64,000 bases of DNA from Nonomuraea sp. NEAU-A123 (GTDB lineage Bacteria > Actinomycetota > Actinomycetes > Streptosporangiales > Streptosporangiaceae): NCBI RefSeq assembly GCF_018603905.1, contig NZ_JAHFZZ010000026.1, positions 1 to 64,000 on the forward strand, read 5' to 3'. The translations under genes were made by a program, and so were the position numbers. Positions 17,001 through 24,518 of this stretch are shown here, piece by piece. The notes under the pieces are model-generated. The model had not been told where the DNA came from. It ran no database searches and worked only from the letters and a program-made list of their open reading frames with translations. Numbering within the stretch: position 1 is the stretch's first letter; every line of letters begins with the position of its first letter.

Positions 17001-17101
17001 AAGCCCACGCCAGGGCGCAACTGCTTGCCGCCGCGATGGACCCCGACACGGCCATGCGGCTGCTCGGCTACGACGGCAGAGGAACGGACGGGAGGGCCTA
17101 G
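14096..17101 (+). CDS. FtsH-like membrane AAA+ metalloprotease with extra C-terminal membrane domain
   Basis: 1001 residues. The TTG start is chosen because AAGGAG lies five bases upstream. N terminus: about four membrane helices (36-53, 67-83, 128-147, 165-190). AAA domain: Walker A GPPGTGKT near 248, Walker B VIVFFDEADS near 307, then a glycine-rich insert (about 325-375) and ATNRPDALDEALLRPGRIDR. M41 peptidase: HEACH at 543-547 with the third zinc ligand D620 in SGDLHSAT. After the protease domain come a Gly-Gln-Pro repeat segment (about 800-816), Pro-rich linker, two more membrane helices (895-918, 932-957) and a short coiled tail. Normal FtsH is about 650 residues with two N-terminal helices, so this is a divergent paralogue, not housekeeping FtsH. 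Confidence 0.85.
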   Translation: MTTTTHHSGLRAPGSGPSDPEALTRKKMPFWARSKFLIGLVLAFFILTWKVMADFQGIVSFGEAMRAIAYAYQWIFWLLGVEALRQLHFFVSERWSAYHRFWSRRVFGGFERWTHRRFDDWTRYRFALAAKIIFWVVLIALVLGAVLDTNPLLALFSAPALIWKAMPFLIQIVFLFFVVIIQFVGLFWFLSRGGVETYFPDDIKTRFSDVWGQDHVVERVQENIVFLERPDEIEKRGGYVPSGLLLWGPPGTGKTLMAEAVAGETGKPYVFVDPGAFTNMFMGIGILKVKTLFRKLRKLALRYGGVIVFFDEADSLGKRGRLAQQGPPGQGGGFSGCHGVNYLSEESRSVLAFRARREVEEPATRNRFFMGGGGMNSGDPGTLQALLTELSGLKKPRGFFNRLIRRLLGMRPKPPPKFRILVMMATNRPDALDEALLRPGRIDRIYKVGYPSKAGRVRTYQGYFDKVDHELTEQQIDKLATITPYATGATIKDLVNESLITAIRDGREVISWSDVLRAKRLKQLGPPEDVEYIERERHAVAVHEACHAVVAYVTRFHLEIDIATIEKGADYLGMVASIKPEDQFTRWKSEYEADIMVSLASLAGERMFFSEDNSSGVSGDLHSATLLTALMESYWGMGSGVTSLPALQELEIHGGKAMPRRGGGGGPIGITDREPSRGQPELTPDVLGERIEFNLVRLLEKTERLLEEHRREVLCLAHALETHKTLNGDDVVAIIERATGPLIDGTIYSSDELYQELEDYHRDAARAHKEHSRIERDLPGHVEEPAHQPNGQTASRPNGQPVGQPVGQPGQPVGQPDQSGGWLAGPVFQPGVAEPVGTVVSAEPVVVTAEIVAGPTAVVAEPGRPEFVPWAPDPTPVYAAAPPLRPAEPPPPRRRAWVVVASLLALVVLALITGLALTGAAPVVGLASPGLLLVLFVVVVAVIVGAGLALIAIKAVRAAQTKAEHERDQAHARAQLLAAAMDPDTAMRLLGYDGRGTDGRA
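16490..16543. repeat. In-frame Gly-Gln-Pro-Val coding repeat
   Basis: Five near-identical 9- or 12-base units (ggycagcccgtt / ggycagcca) inside the FtsH-like gene encode a GQPV/GQP run in the linker between protease and C-terminal membrane helices. Length variation between strains would be expected. Confidence 0.75.
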
Positions 17102-17180
17102 ATACGCACGGGACCGCTTGGACGCGGACGGGACCGTCTGGATAAGGACGGGACCGTTGAGATGCGGAGGGGACCGCTCA
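17101..17180. repeat. 20-bp tandem repeat, four units, between convergent genes
   Basis: Four consecutive 20-base units begin at 17101, 17121, 17141 and 17161 with core gayrcggacgggaccg, and a half unit continues at 17181. The TAG of the FtsH-like gene ends on the first base and the TGA of the hemerythrin-like gene (17178-17180) lies in the fourth unit, so both stops fall in the repeat. Confidence 0.85.
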
Positions 17181-17729
17181 GATGCGCACGTCGAGCCGGC
17201 CGATCGGCTCGACCAGCTCTTCCTCTTCGTAGGCGAAGTGCGAGGACAGGACGGCGGACAGCCGCTCGGCCTCGGCCCGTACCCGGTCGAGGCCGGTGTC
17301 GCCGGCCACCAGCTCCACGCAGGCCTCGTCGAGCCGGGTCAGCAGCGCGGCGATGACCTCGTGCTCCTCCTTGAGCTTCTCGATCACCGGCTCGAGCGAG
17401 TCGTCCCGCTTGAGTATCGCCGGGAACATGGCCTCGTCCTCGAGCGTGTGATGCACGGTCAGCAACCGGCAGAACGTCGTGCAGAACGCGCCCAGCGTCC
17501 AGTAGTTCTGACGCATGGTCAGCCGATTGATCATCGACCGGAGCGCGGCGGCGTCGAGGGCGCCCGCGGCGACCTGGTCGAGCGCGTCCTGTACCTGCCG
17601 CATCTCCTGGCGGTAGCCGTCGTGCACGTCGGCCAGATGCCGGCCGAGCTGCCGCTGCGCCGGCGTGAGCGCCGCTGGATCGTGCTTGGTTCCGCGCGGC
17701 CTGCGGGCCTCATCGAGATCTATGGTCAC
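17178..17729 (-). CDS. Hemerythrin HHE-domain protein
   Basis: 183 residues from the GTG at 17729, which has AAGGGGGA just upstream; an ATG at 17759 is possible but lacks a ribosome site. Helical bundle with LTVHHTLEDEAMFPAI, EEHEVIAALL and LSSHFAYEEEELVEPIG: the His/Glu pattern of the HHE hemerythrin-like family that binds a di-iron centre. In actinomycetes such proteins sense or bind oxygen, NO or iron. Cytosolic. It stands alone between the FtsH-like gene and glnII, transcribed from the region shared with glnII. Confidence 0.85.
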   Translation of the reverse strand: MTIDLDEARRPRGTKHDPAALTPAQRQLGRHLADVHDGYRQEMRQVQDALDQVAAGALDAAALRSMINRLTMRQNYWTLGAFCTTFCRLLTVHHTLEDEAMFPAILKRDDSLEPVIEKLKEEHEVIAALLTRLDEACVELVAGDTGLDRVRAEAERLSAVLSSHFAYEEEELVEPIGRLDVRI

Positions 17730-17880
17730 AAAATCCCCCTTTGTAACAAATGATGGCATGGGCCGGAGGATCGCCCGTGATACCCGGGTTGATTAACACG
17801 ACGTTCACATTCGGGCAAAAACCGGGAAACGGTCAGCCGGAAGACTCGGCGTGGCTGTGAGACACCCTGAAAGGACCGAC

Positions 17881-18900
17881 GTGAGCTACAAGGCTGAGTA
17901 CATCTGGATCGACGGCACCGAGCCCACCGCACTGCTGCGCTCGAAGACGAAGATCCTCGCTGACGGAGCCGAGCCGTCGGTCTGGGGCTTCGACGGCTCC
18001 AGCACGAACCAGGCGGAGGGTCACTCGTCCGACCGCGTGCTCCGTCCGGTCTTCACCTGTCCCGACCCGATTCGCGGCGGCACCAGCGTGCTGGTCCTGT
18101 GCGAGGTCGAGGAGATCGACGGCGCTCCGCACAAGAGCAACACCCGCGCCCTGCTCCGCCCGATCGCCGAGCAGTTCGCCGACCAGGAGTCGTGGTTCGG
18201 CATCGAGCAGGAGTACACCTTCTTCAAGGGCAGCCGCCCGCTGGGCTTCCCCGAGGGCGGCTTCCCCGCTCCGCAGGGCCCCTACTACTGCGGTGTCGGC
18301 GCCGACGCCATCTTCGGCCGCGAGATCGTCGAGCTCCACCTCGACCGCTGCCTCGCCGCCGGCCTCGCGATCTCCGGCATCAACGCCGAGGTCATGCCGG
18401 GCCAGTGGGAGTTCCAGGTAGGCCCCGCCAGCCCGCTGGACGTCTCCGACCACATGTGGATCGCCCGCTGGCTGCTCTACCGCACGGCCGAGGAGTTCGG
18501 CGTGGAGGCCACGCTCGACGCCAAGCCCGCCCGTGGCGACTGGAACGGCGCCGGCGCGCACACCAACTTCTCCACCAAGGCCATGCGTGAGGGTTACGAG
18601 CCCATCATCACCGCCTGTGAGGCCCTCGGCGAGGGTGACAAGCCGATGGAGCACATCACCCAGTACGGCGTGGGCATCGAGAGCCGCCTGACCGGCGCCC
18701 ACGAGACCGCCCCGTGGAACAAGTACAGCTACGGCGTCTCCAACCGCGGCGCCTCCGTACGCATCCCGTGGCAGGTCGAGGTGGACCAGAAGGGCTACAT
18801 CGAGGACCGCCGCCCCAACGCCAACGTCGACCCGTACGTGGTCACCCGCCTGCTGGTGAACACCTGCTGCGCGGCCCTGGAGAAGGCCGGCCAGGTCTGA
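17881..18900 (+). CDS. glnII: Glutamine synthetase type II
   Basis: 339 residues, the short eukaryote-like GSII form (GSI is about 470). It makes glutamine from glutamate, ammonia and ATP. Motifs: YIWIDGT, WGFDGSST, the metal-binding EQEYTFF, GINAEVMPGQWEFQVG, GDWNGAGAHTNFST and NRGASVRIP. GTG start at 17881 with AAAGGA eight bases upstream. GSII occurs in Streptomyces and relatives beside the main GSI. Divergent from the hemerythrin gene. A strong hairpin follows the stop. Confidence 0.95.
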   Translation: MSYKAEYIWIDGTEPTALLRSKTKILADGAEPSVWGFDGSSTNQAEGHSSDRVLRPVFTCPDPIRGGTSVLVLCEVEEIDGAPHKSNTRALLRPIAEQFADQESWFGIEQEYTFFKGSRPLGFPEGGFPAPQGPYYCGVGADAIFGREIVELHLDRCLAAGLAISGINAEVMPGQWEFQVGPASPLDVSDHMWIARWLLYRTAEEFGVEATLDAKPARGDWNGAGAHTNFSTKAMREGYEPIITACEALGEGDKPMEHITQYGVGIESRLTGAHETAPWNKYSYGVSNRGASVRIPWQVEVDQKGYIEDRRPNANVDPYVVTRLLVNTCCAALEKAGQV

Positions 18901-18923
18901 CACCTGCCATGAAGTGAACGGAG

Positions 18924-18956
18924 GAACGCGGGCACCCCCGATGCGGGCCCGCGTTC
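18924..18956 (+). terminator. glnII terminator hairpin
   Basis: Perfect 10-bp arms (18924-18933 and 18947-18956) with a 13-base loop, followed by ttccgtttt, 23 bases after the glnII stop. Confidence 0.7.
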
Positions 18957-18964
18957 TTCCGTTT

Positions 18965-20290
18965 TCACGCCAGGCGGGACTGGTAGACCCTGCGGGCCTC
19001 CTGCATGACCGCCAGGTAGTCGGCGCTCACCCGGTCCCTGACGAGCTCTTCCAGCAGCTCCAGCCAGCGCAGGCAGAAGGTCACGTCCTCCTCCCTGGCC
19101 ACCCGCCGGCTCTCGACGTCCAGATAGACCGGGCTCGTGTGCGCCCGTACCTGGCCGCCGCCCTCGGCGACCGCCACCACGTAGGTCGGCCAGTTCACCG
19201 TCAGCTCCGCCGTCACCTCGCCGGGCGGCCCCGCGGCCAGCTCGCCGTCGGCGGTGAGCAGGCGTACGTTCTCCACCAGTGGCCCGATCACCCGCCCGGT
19301 GACCCGCACCCTGCTGCCGGGAGTCAGGTCGAGCGTGGCGCCGGGGCCGTGGCCCTCGACCGCCAGCTCGAGGAACGGGCCGGTCGTGGCGAACGTGCGG
19401 CCGTGCCGTACCGCGTCGGCGTAGGACTCGGCGGTCAGCCGTCCGTTCACGTGCGCGTATGTGCGTTCGCGGCCGATCGGCCCGAGCCGCTGGGCCGTAC
19501 CGGCGACGGCGGCGACGCGGTTGCCCGCGCCGATCAGCCGGCGGTAGGCGCGGTCCGAGCCGATCGCCGAACAGAAGCTGTCGACCAGGCCGAGCGCCGC
19601 GTCGACCACCGACAACCGGGCGTCGTACTCCGGATCGCCCGCGCCGATGAGCTGCTCGGGCGTCTCGACCGGGCCGTGGAAGGCGTTGGCGTAGCCGATG
19701 AGCGCGCCGCGCTCGCGCAGCTTCCGCACCGTGTCGTGGCACTTTTCGGGGCCGAGCGCGTGGTGGGCGAGGTCCACCCTGGCCACGTGCGTCTCGTCGG
19801 ACCATGGCAGATCGCGGCCCGACCAGCGCTCGACGGCCTCCTTGTCGCCTTCGTCGCCCGGCAGCAGGTTGATCACGTGCAGGTCCTCGCCGTGCTGCGA
19901 GTCGGCCACCCACCGCGGCGGCCGGTTGAGGTGGACGTGCAGGTCACCGCCGTACCAGCCGCGGGCCGCCGCGTCGTAGATGCGCTGCGGCGCCAGCTCG
20001 ACCAGCGTCTCACCGTCGCCGGGCACGAGCGTGGTCTCCGCCGAGCCGTACTCCATGCCCCTGGCCGCCCTGATCGTCAGCCGTTCGCGCGGGACGTCGA
20101 GCACCAGGTCGTCGCCGTGGAAGTACGGCACGCCGTCGAGGTCGCGCGCCGGTGAGGTGTCGCGCGGGAACCAGCCCTTGCCGTTGGCGCTCCACACACT
20201 CCAGCGGCAGGGGAAGCCGGCCCGCAGCCGGAGCGTCCGCTGGGTATTGGCTATCCGTGCCGTGGTTAACGGTGTCGGATCGTCACACAT
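18965..20290 (-). CDS. CehA/McbA-family (PHP-type) metallohydrolase
   Basis: 441 residues. WYGGDLHVHLNRPP (near residue 130) is the metal-binding DxHxH motif of this family; further candidate ligands are the His of DLAHHALG and in YANAFHGPVE. The N-terminal ~120 residues form a beta domain (LRAGFPCRWSVWSANGKGWFP, DDLVLDVPRERLTIRA). The C terminus has more beta strands (TTGPFLELAVEGHGPGATL). Founding members hydrolyse carbamate or other esters, but most actinomycete members have no known substrate. No signal peptide. ATG at 20290 with GGGAGAAG upstream. Confidence 0.8.
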   Translation of the reverse strand: MCDDPTPLTTARIANTQRTLRLRAGFPCRWSVWSANGKGWFPRDTSPARDLDGVPYFHGDDLVLDVPRERLTIRAARGMEYGSAETTLVPGDGETLVELAPQRIYDAAARGWYGGDLHVHLNRPPRWVADSQHGEDLHVINLLPGDEGDKEAVERWSGRDLPWSDETHVARVDLAHHALGPEKCHDTVRKLRERGALIGYANAFHGPVETPEQLIGAGDPEYDARLSVVDAALGLVDSFCSAIGSDRAYRRLIGAGNRVAAVAGTAQRLGPIGRERTYAHVNGRLTAESYADAVRHGRTFATTGPFLELAVEGHGPGATLDLTPGSRVRVTGRVIGPLVENVRLLTADGELAAGPPGEVTAELTVNWPTYVVAVAEGGGQVRAHTSPVYLDVESRRVAREEDVTFCLRWLELLEELVRDRVSADYLAVMQEARRVYQSRLA

Positions 20291-20341
20291 CGGCTTCTCC
20301 CTGTAATCGAAGGCGCCGATATCGTGACACGACCATCACTC

Positions 20342-20365
20342 GCCGGGAAGCCCGCGCTTCCCGGC
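20342..20365 (-). terminator. Hairpin after the aldehyde dehydrogenase gene
   Basis: Perfect 10-bp arms (20342-20351 / 20356-20365) with a 4-base loop, 33 bases downstream of the minus-strand ALDH stop and before the next minus-strand gene. Confidence 0.6.
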
Positions 20366-20397
20366 AGGGTGGCTTTCTTCCTCCAAGGTAGAAAGAT

Positions 20398-21933
20398 CTA
20401 GAGCCGGAAACTCATATCCGGTGCGATGTCCACGACGTCCATCTGGGCTTTCTGCAGGTGGCCGGAGTGGTCCCAGTTCATCGCCTGCCAGCGGGTGAAC
20501 TGGTCGAGCACCCAGATGCCGGACTGGCGGCTGCCGTTGCCGGACTTGCCGTTGCCGCCGAAGGGCAGGTGCGCCTCGGCGCCGGAGGTCGAGTTGTTGA
20601 CGCTGACCATGCCGGCGGAGATCCCCTCGCGGAACCTCCACGCGTGCCTGGCGTCGGTGGTGTAGATCGAGCTGGAAAGGCCGTAGCCGGGCAGGTTGGC
20701 CAGCTCGATGGCCTCGTCGAGCGTCTCGAACGTCGTCACGCCCACGATGGGCCCGAACGTCTCCTCCAGGAACAGCTGGTCGGTGGCCTTGACCCCATCG
20801 ACCACGACAGGGTGGTAGAAGAGTCCGTCGTCGCCGGTGAAGTCGCGGCGCGGGCTTTGGCTGGTGATTTTTCCGATATTTCCGGACACCACCCGGTGGT
20901 GGGGCTGGATCCAGGTCAGGTACTCCTCGTACCTCTCCGCGAACTTCTGGTCGAGCAGCGGGCCCGCCAGCACGTCCTGCTCCGGGTCGCCGATCTTGGC
21001 GTTCTGTACGGCCTGGGCGAACCGCTCGACGAACTCATCGTGCACGCTCTCATGCACGATGACCGTACCGAGGCTGGTGCAGCGCTGACCGGCCGTACCG
21101 AACCCGGAGAACAACGCCCCCTCGACGGCCAGATCGAGATCGGCGTCCGGCATGATCACCATCGGGTTCTTCCCGCCCAGCTCCAGGCAGGCCGCCTGCA
21201 GATGCCGCCCGGTGAGCTCCCCGATCTTCCTGCCCACCTCGCTGGACCCGGTGAACCCGACCTTGTGCACCGTGCCTTCCTCCAGCGCCTGCTCCAGCCC
21301 CCGGAAGGTCTGGACGCCGTCGGCGAACACGATGTTCAGCACCCCGTCGGGCAGCCCCGCGGCGGCGAACAGCTGGTACATCGCATGGGCGGACGCCGCC
21401 GCGTACTCGGCCGGCTTCCACACCACGGCATTGCCGCAGAGCAGCGCCGGAACCAGATACCAGGACGGCACCGCGACCGGGAAGTTACCGGCGGTGATCA
21501 CCGCCGCCACCCCGACCGGGTTGCGGAACGTGAACAGCTTCTTGTCCGGCATCTCCGACGGCACGGTCTGCCCGTAGAGGCGGCGCCCCTCGCCGAGGAA
21601 GAAGTCACACGTGTCAACGATCTCCCGCACCTCACCCAGGGCTTCGGCGTACGGCTTGCCGATCTCCTGGGTGACGAGGTGGGCCAAGGCCTCGGCATTG
21701 GCCTCGACCAGCCGCCCGATCGACGCGATCACCCGCCCTCTCACCGGAGCCGGGACCTTGGCCCACTCCCGCTGGGCCTCTTTGGCGGTGCGGCAGGCGT
21801 CGGCGAAGGTCTGAGCGTCGGCCAGGCCAACCCGGGCGACGACCTCGGCGATGCGTGCGGGATTGGTCGATTCGTAGGTGTCGGTGCCGGCGGCATCCTT
21901 ACCACCCACAACGGAGACGATCTGACGGGTCAC
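20398..21933 (-). CDS. NAD(P)-dependent aldehyde dehydrogenase
   Basis: 511 residues from the GTG at 21931-21933, picked because AGGAGGG lies five bases upstream. Active-site E251 (LELGGKNP) and C285 (TAGQRCTS), with TAGNFPVAVPSWYLVPALLCGNAVVWKPAE for the cofactor region. The GTAGQRCT context resembles the semialdehyde dehydrogenase branches (ALDH7 / pyrroline-carboxylate type) more than the one at 4885-6363. A semialdehyde from amino-acid or polyamine breakdown is a reasonable guess. Single gene; upstream lies the dispersed repeat at 22043. Confidence 0.87.
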   Translation of the reverse strand: MTRQIVSVVGGKDAAGTDTYESTNPARIAEVVARVGLADAQTFADACRTAKEAQREWAKVPAPVRGRVIASIGRLVEANAEALAHLVTQEIGKPYAEALGEVREIVDTCDFFLGEGRRLYGQTVPSEMPDKKLFTFRNPVGVAAVITAGNFPVAVPSWYLVPALLCGNAVVWKPAEYAAASAHAMYQLFAAAGLPDGVLNIVFADGVQTFRGLEQALEEGTVHKVGFTGSSEVGRKIGELTGRHLQAACLELGGKNPMVIMPDADLDLAVEGALFSGFGTAGQRCTSLGTVIVHESVHDEFVERFAQAVQNAKIGDPEQDVLAGPLLDQKFAERYEEYLTWIQPHHRVVSGNIGKITSQSPRRDFTGDDGLFYHPVVVDGVKATDQLFLEETFGPIVGVTTFETLDEAIELANLPGYGLSSSIYTTDARHAWRFREGISAGMVSVNNSTSGAEAHLPFGGNGKSGNGSRQSGIWVLDQFTRWQAMNWDHSGHLQKAQMDVVDIAPDMSFRL

Positions 21934-22042
21934 CGGTGCCCTCCTCATTCGGTCCTCAACACAGCCAATCATCCCCCAAGCAGACTCTTCACCACGCTCA
22001 AGCCCACAAGCATGGTCTTCGCCGCGCTCAGGCAGTTCCCCC

Positions 22043-22139
22043 GGCTTACAAGCATCGGCTTCGCTGCGCTCAGACTGTGTCTATTGGGGCTCCCGCCCCA
22101 AACCCCGGCGAGGGGCCCCGGCCCCTCGCGCTCCCCGGG
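22043..22139. repeat. Dispersed double-hairpin repeat, copy A
   Basis: About 97 bases, nearly identical to 25821-25918 (two substitutions and one extra G). It contains two perfect hairpins: 22084-22090/22095-22101 (7 bp, 4-base loop) and 22108-22116/22121-22129 (9 bp, 4-base loop). Its first ~26 bases are also present at 22008-22033, a local duplication. Weaker similarity between the copies continues to about 22190. It looks like a REP/MITE-like intergenic element. Confidence 0.8.
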
Positions 22140-22149
22140 AAGTTGACCG

Positions 22150-22440
22150 TCTGGCTGAAAAGCGAAGATCGGCAGTGCGACCCTGCGCAAGGGAGTGAGT
22201 TCGTCAGGTACAGGCATCCTGGCAAAACGTGAAAAGGTCCACATCGTGTCAGTCAAGCGCCGGGGCAAGCCGCAGGACCAGCAAAGAACTGGGCTCAGGG
22301 CCGTCACGCACCTCCTGCACCTCGGCTTCAGAGACCTCCGCCAGGCGGGACAGGTCACCAGGGCTCAGCCCTCGATGATCGGATAACCGCGCCAACAACA
22401 CGCCGAACCCTGGTATCCCATCATCCCGCCAACCTTGATC
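22150..22440 (-). pseudogene. Frameshifted remnant of a small HTH regulator
   Basis: Minus strand from 22440 to 22249 reads GIPGFGVLLARLSDHRGLS, then PGDLSRLAEVSEAEVQEV, then SSLLVLRLAPALD and a TGA. This is a lambda-repressor-like HTH of a type common in Streptosporangiaceae. After the stop the expected continuation reappears in other frames (HDVDLF, then MPVPDELTPLRR near 22190-22215). No start codon precedes the first part before an upstream stop. Frameshifts plus no start mark it as decayed. Confidence 0.55.
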
Positions 22441-22957
22441 AGTGCATCACCGGGCAGATAGTTCGCCTGCGATCACATCACCTTCATATCTCCAGTTGGG
22501 GATGTAAACGGACATCTACCGCAGAGACTCCCGCGTGGACAAGGGCAACCCTCTTGCGACGGCCTGCCGCGTCGGGCGGGCGCTGGCCGCGCTGCGGCTC
22601 TTCGGCCGGTCGAGGCCGGCGCCGCCTCGCTCCATCGCATTTTCGCGATGCTTCAAATCTATGAATCAACGTCCTCGGATGTCGTGTCCGGGATGGCGTA
22701 CGTGCGGACGTCGTCCCTAATGTCGTAACTCATTTGGGCGGATCGTCGTCAGATCCTTCAAGGCTCTGCCTTAAGCGATCGGTACCCGAGGAGCTGTTCT
22801 GGCGCTCCGGCGTGTGGTCCAGCCCACACGAACCTCAAATCAATCGCCAGCACCGACACACATGCTGTCCACACGAATGCGCGACGCATTCACTTCATCT
22901 ATCCAGCTCACGACAAGCTCTGGAATACACGACTTCTGCAACAGGATGAAGATCTGC
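22441..22957. other. 517-base stretch with no recognisable gene
   Basis: Only short open frames with no ribosome sites and no familiar protein pattern on either strand. GC content falls toward 22800-22957, in step with the AT-richer lipoprotein gene that follows. It may be degraded mobile or regulator DNA, but nothing specific can be supported. Confidence 0.5.
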
Positions 22958-23431
22958 CTAGCCACCGGGTGTAAATGGATTTACTTCGAAGATTGCAGAG
23001 TCGGCGGCATCACCGACACACTCACTCGGTACCTTCAGGCCCGGGGGTGTCGAGTTGTTCCAATCGACGTATCCTCCGGCGATTTTCACCTCGGCGCCTT
23101 CGAGAAGAATGAGGCCGTTGCCCAATTGCACGCCTCGCTTGTTGTTCTGGATAAGAGGCCGGGTATCTTGTGGCCAGAGAAGAATGACAGTTTTCCGTGA
23201 TGGCGGCTCAGCCGTATTCTGCACGGCAAGGCATTTGTTCGTTGCGTTGAAGACCAGCCGACCGGTGAGAAGTGCTTCCATTCCAAAATCGGAGTGATGA
23301 TGCACCAAGATCCGAGGATCGCGTCCTTCTAATGTTACGCGATCAGACTGTGTCTCATTTGCGCCCATAGAACAACCGGTTATTGCAACAACCATCATTG
23401 GTAGTGCAATCCAGTTCACAACCTCCGCCAT
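22958..23431 (-). CDS. Lipoprotein of foreign base composition
   Basis: 157 residues from the ATG at 23431, with GGAG six bases upstream (a GTG at 23443 is an alternative). Lipobox VVAITGC (Cys about 20). The mature part is rich in Asn, Val and Thr, with KTVILLWPQDTRPLIQNNKRGVQLGNGLILLEG looking like beta strands. No family recognised. Codon use is visibly less G/C biased at third positions than in its neighbours, which suggests recent transfer. Located in the decaying island between the two dispersed repeats. Confidence 0.7.
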   Translation of the reverse strand: MAEVVNWIALPMMVVAITGCSMGANETQSDRVTLEGRDPRILVHHHSDFGMEALLTGRLVFNATNKCLAVQNTAEPPSRKTVILLWPQDTRPLIQNNKRGVQLGNGLILLEGAEVKIAGGYVDWNNSTPPGLKVPSECVGDAADSAIFEVNPFTPGG

Positions 23432-23703
23432 ATGTTTCTCCACGTTGCTCCAAACGTAGGACCGCGCGTTCGGAGCTGAACTGTAGCCCCAAACGCAAGG
23501 TCGAACTAGTTCCCTATTGATGACTGGTATCTCTTAGGTCCCTGGAGGCGCTGTCCACCGCGCTGCAGTACTCGATCATGTCCCGCCTGAAACGCGCCTT
23601 GCTGAAGTAGACGAGCGCGTGGAACCTGGGACGCCGCCGCGCCTACTCATGACGGCATCCCCGCCCGACGCCCTCCACTCCCTGCGACGCCGACTGGGGC
23701 GGT

Positions 23704-24036
23704 CTATGCGCCCTTCCGATGGCGCCGCTCTTGGACGATTTGTGCGGCCGTTAGCCCACACACGTGCTGTACGAACCACGGGCGTTCGTTCGCGGCATGC
23801 TTTCCGTCCCACTGCTTGGCGTCCTGCTTGGGCATGTTCAGCGGCGGAGATACCTTGGCCGGCCGGTAGGTGGCAAGCCAGTGCTGGCCGTTCCCGTAGG
23901 TGGGGTTCCAGTAGGTGTAGTCGCCGCCGACGACCGGTTCGGGGTCGAGGTCGATTTTGAGGCGTCCGTGATCGAGCAGGTAGACCTCGAACACGTCCTG
24001 GCCGCAGTCGTTGCAGCGCTCGGGTCCGGTGGTCAT
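23704..24036 (-). CDS. Small protein with zinc-ribbon-like N terminus
   Basis: 110 residues. N-terminal RCNDCGQDVFEVYLLDHGRLKIDLDP has a CxxC as in a treble-clef or half zinc ribbon. Then YTYWNPTYGNGQHWLATYRPAK and a C-terminal helix AAQIVQERRHRK. Function unknown; the single CxxC would need another partner or dimer to bind zinc. ATG overlaps the stop of the preceding gene (ATGA), so the two are translated together. I recall similar short proteins in actinomycete accessory regions. Confidence 0.7.
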   Translation of the reverse strand: MTTGPERCNDCGQDVFEVYLLDHGRLKIDLDPEPVVGGDYTYWNPTYGNGQHWLATYRPAKVSPPLNMPKQDAKQWDGKHAANERPWFVQHVCGLTAAQIVQERRHRKGA

Positions 24037-24389
24037 GCGATGTCGCCGGTGGGTGGGGTGTGCGGTGGCCTCGTGCTGGACCGCGTGTTATGCAGAAGAG
24101 CTGATTGCCAGGCCAGTGTGGACGCGAGCGCGATGGCGTTCTCCTGCCTGACGGTTCGCATGATGCCTGCCGTTGCCATCTCCAGGGTGAGCGTCCGGCG
24201 CAGCTCGGCCGTCCACCACATCTGCCCGGACGCATTGCTCTCGTAGTAGATGTCCCAGCCCGGATAGGTGTTGCGGAGCACCGAGAGTTGGCGGCCGCGC
24301 AGGTTCAGTACGAGTGCGGCTTCGGCGATGACCTGGCGGACGTTCGGTTCTGAGGTCTGGATGAGCGCGTGCGGTTCGACGTCGCTCAT
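24033..24389 (-). CDS. Small conserved-type protein divergent from XRE regulator
   Basis: 118 residues, cytosolic. Middle part VIAEAALVLNLRGRQLSVLRNTYPGWDIYYESNASGQMWWTAELRR looks like a compact alpha/beta domain that could bind a small ligand or partner. The C-terminal ~20 residues are Pro/Thr rich. Start ATG at 24389, facing the XRE gene across 129 bases. Forms a two-gene operon with 23704-24036. Operons of small proteins divergent from XRE/TPR regulators are common in actinomycetes, but this protein's role is unknown. Confidence 0.7.
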   Translation of the reverse strand: MSDVEPHALIQTSEPNVRQVIAEAALVLNLRGRQLSVLRNTYPGWDIYYESNASGQMWWTAELRRTLTLEMATAGIMRTVRQENAIALASTLAWQSALLHNTRSSTRPPHTPPTGDIA

Positions 24390-24518
24390 CGCGTGGTGGT
24401 TGTTCGTGTCCTGGTGCACGCTTCCATCACAGTCGCCCGTGGTAAGACTCCGGGAGAGGACACCGGAGGCGCACCCGGCTATCCGCCTGTGTCCGCCCGT
24501 CTCCCGGAGGTGTGCGCG

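Noticed and set aside
14314..17145. A 943-codon plus-strand open frame overlapping the FtsH-like gene
   Set aside because: It is the +1 shadow of the protease gene: extreme Arg/Ala/Gly content, no known motif, no ribosome site. The overlapping frame has Walker, M41 and membrane motifs.
22484..22669. 61-codon open frame in the gap before the lipoprotein gene
   Set aside because: Arg-rich, no ribosome site, no familiar pattern; treated as non-coding.
23444..23703. Short plus-strand peptide SLEALSTALQYSIMSRLKRALLK near 23545-23610
   Set aside because: Helical-looking but only about 25 codons, ends in TAG, with no start signal or partner sequence; could be a remnant but cannot be assigned.
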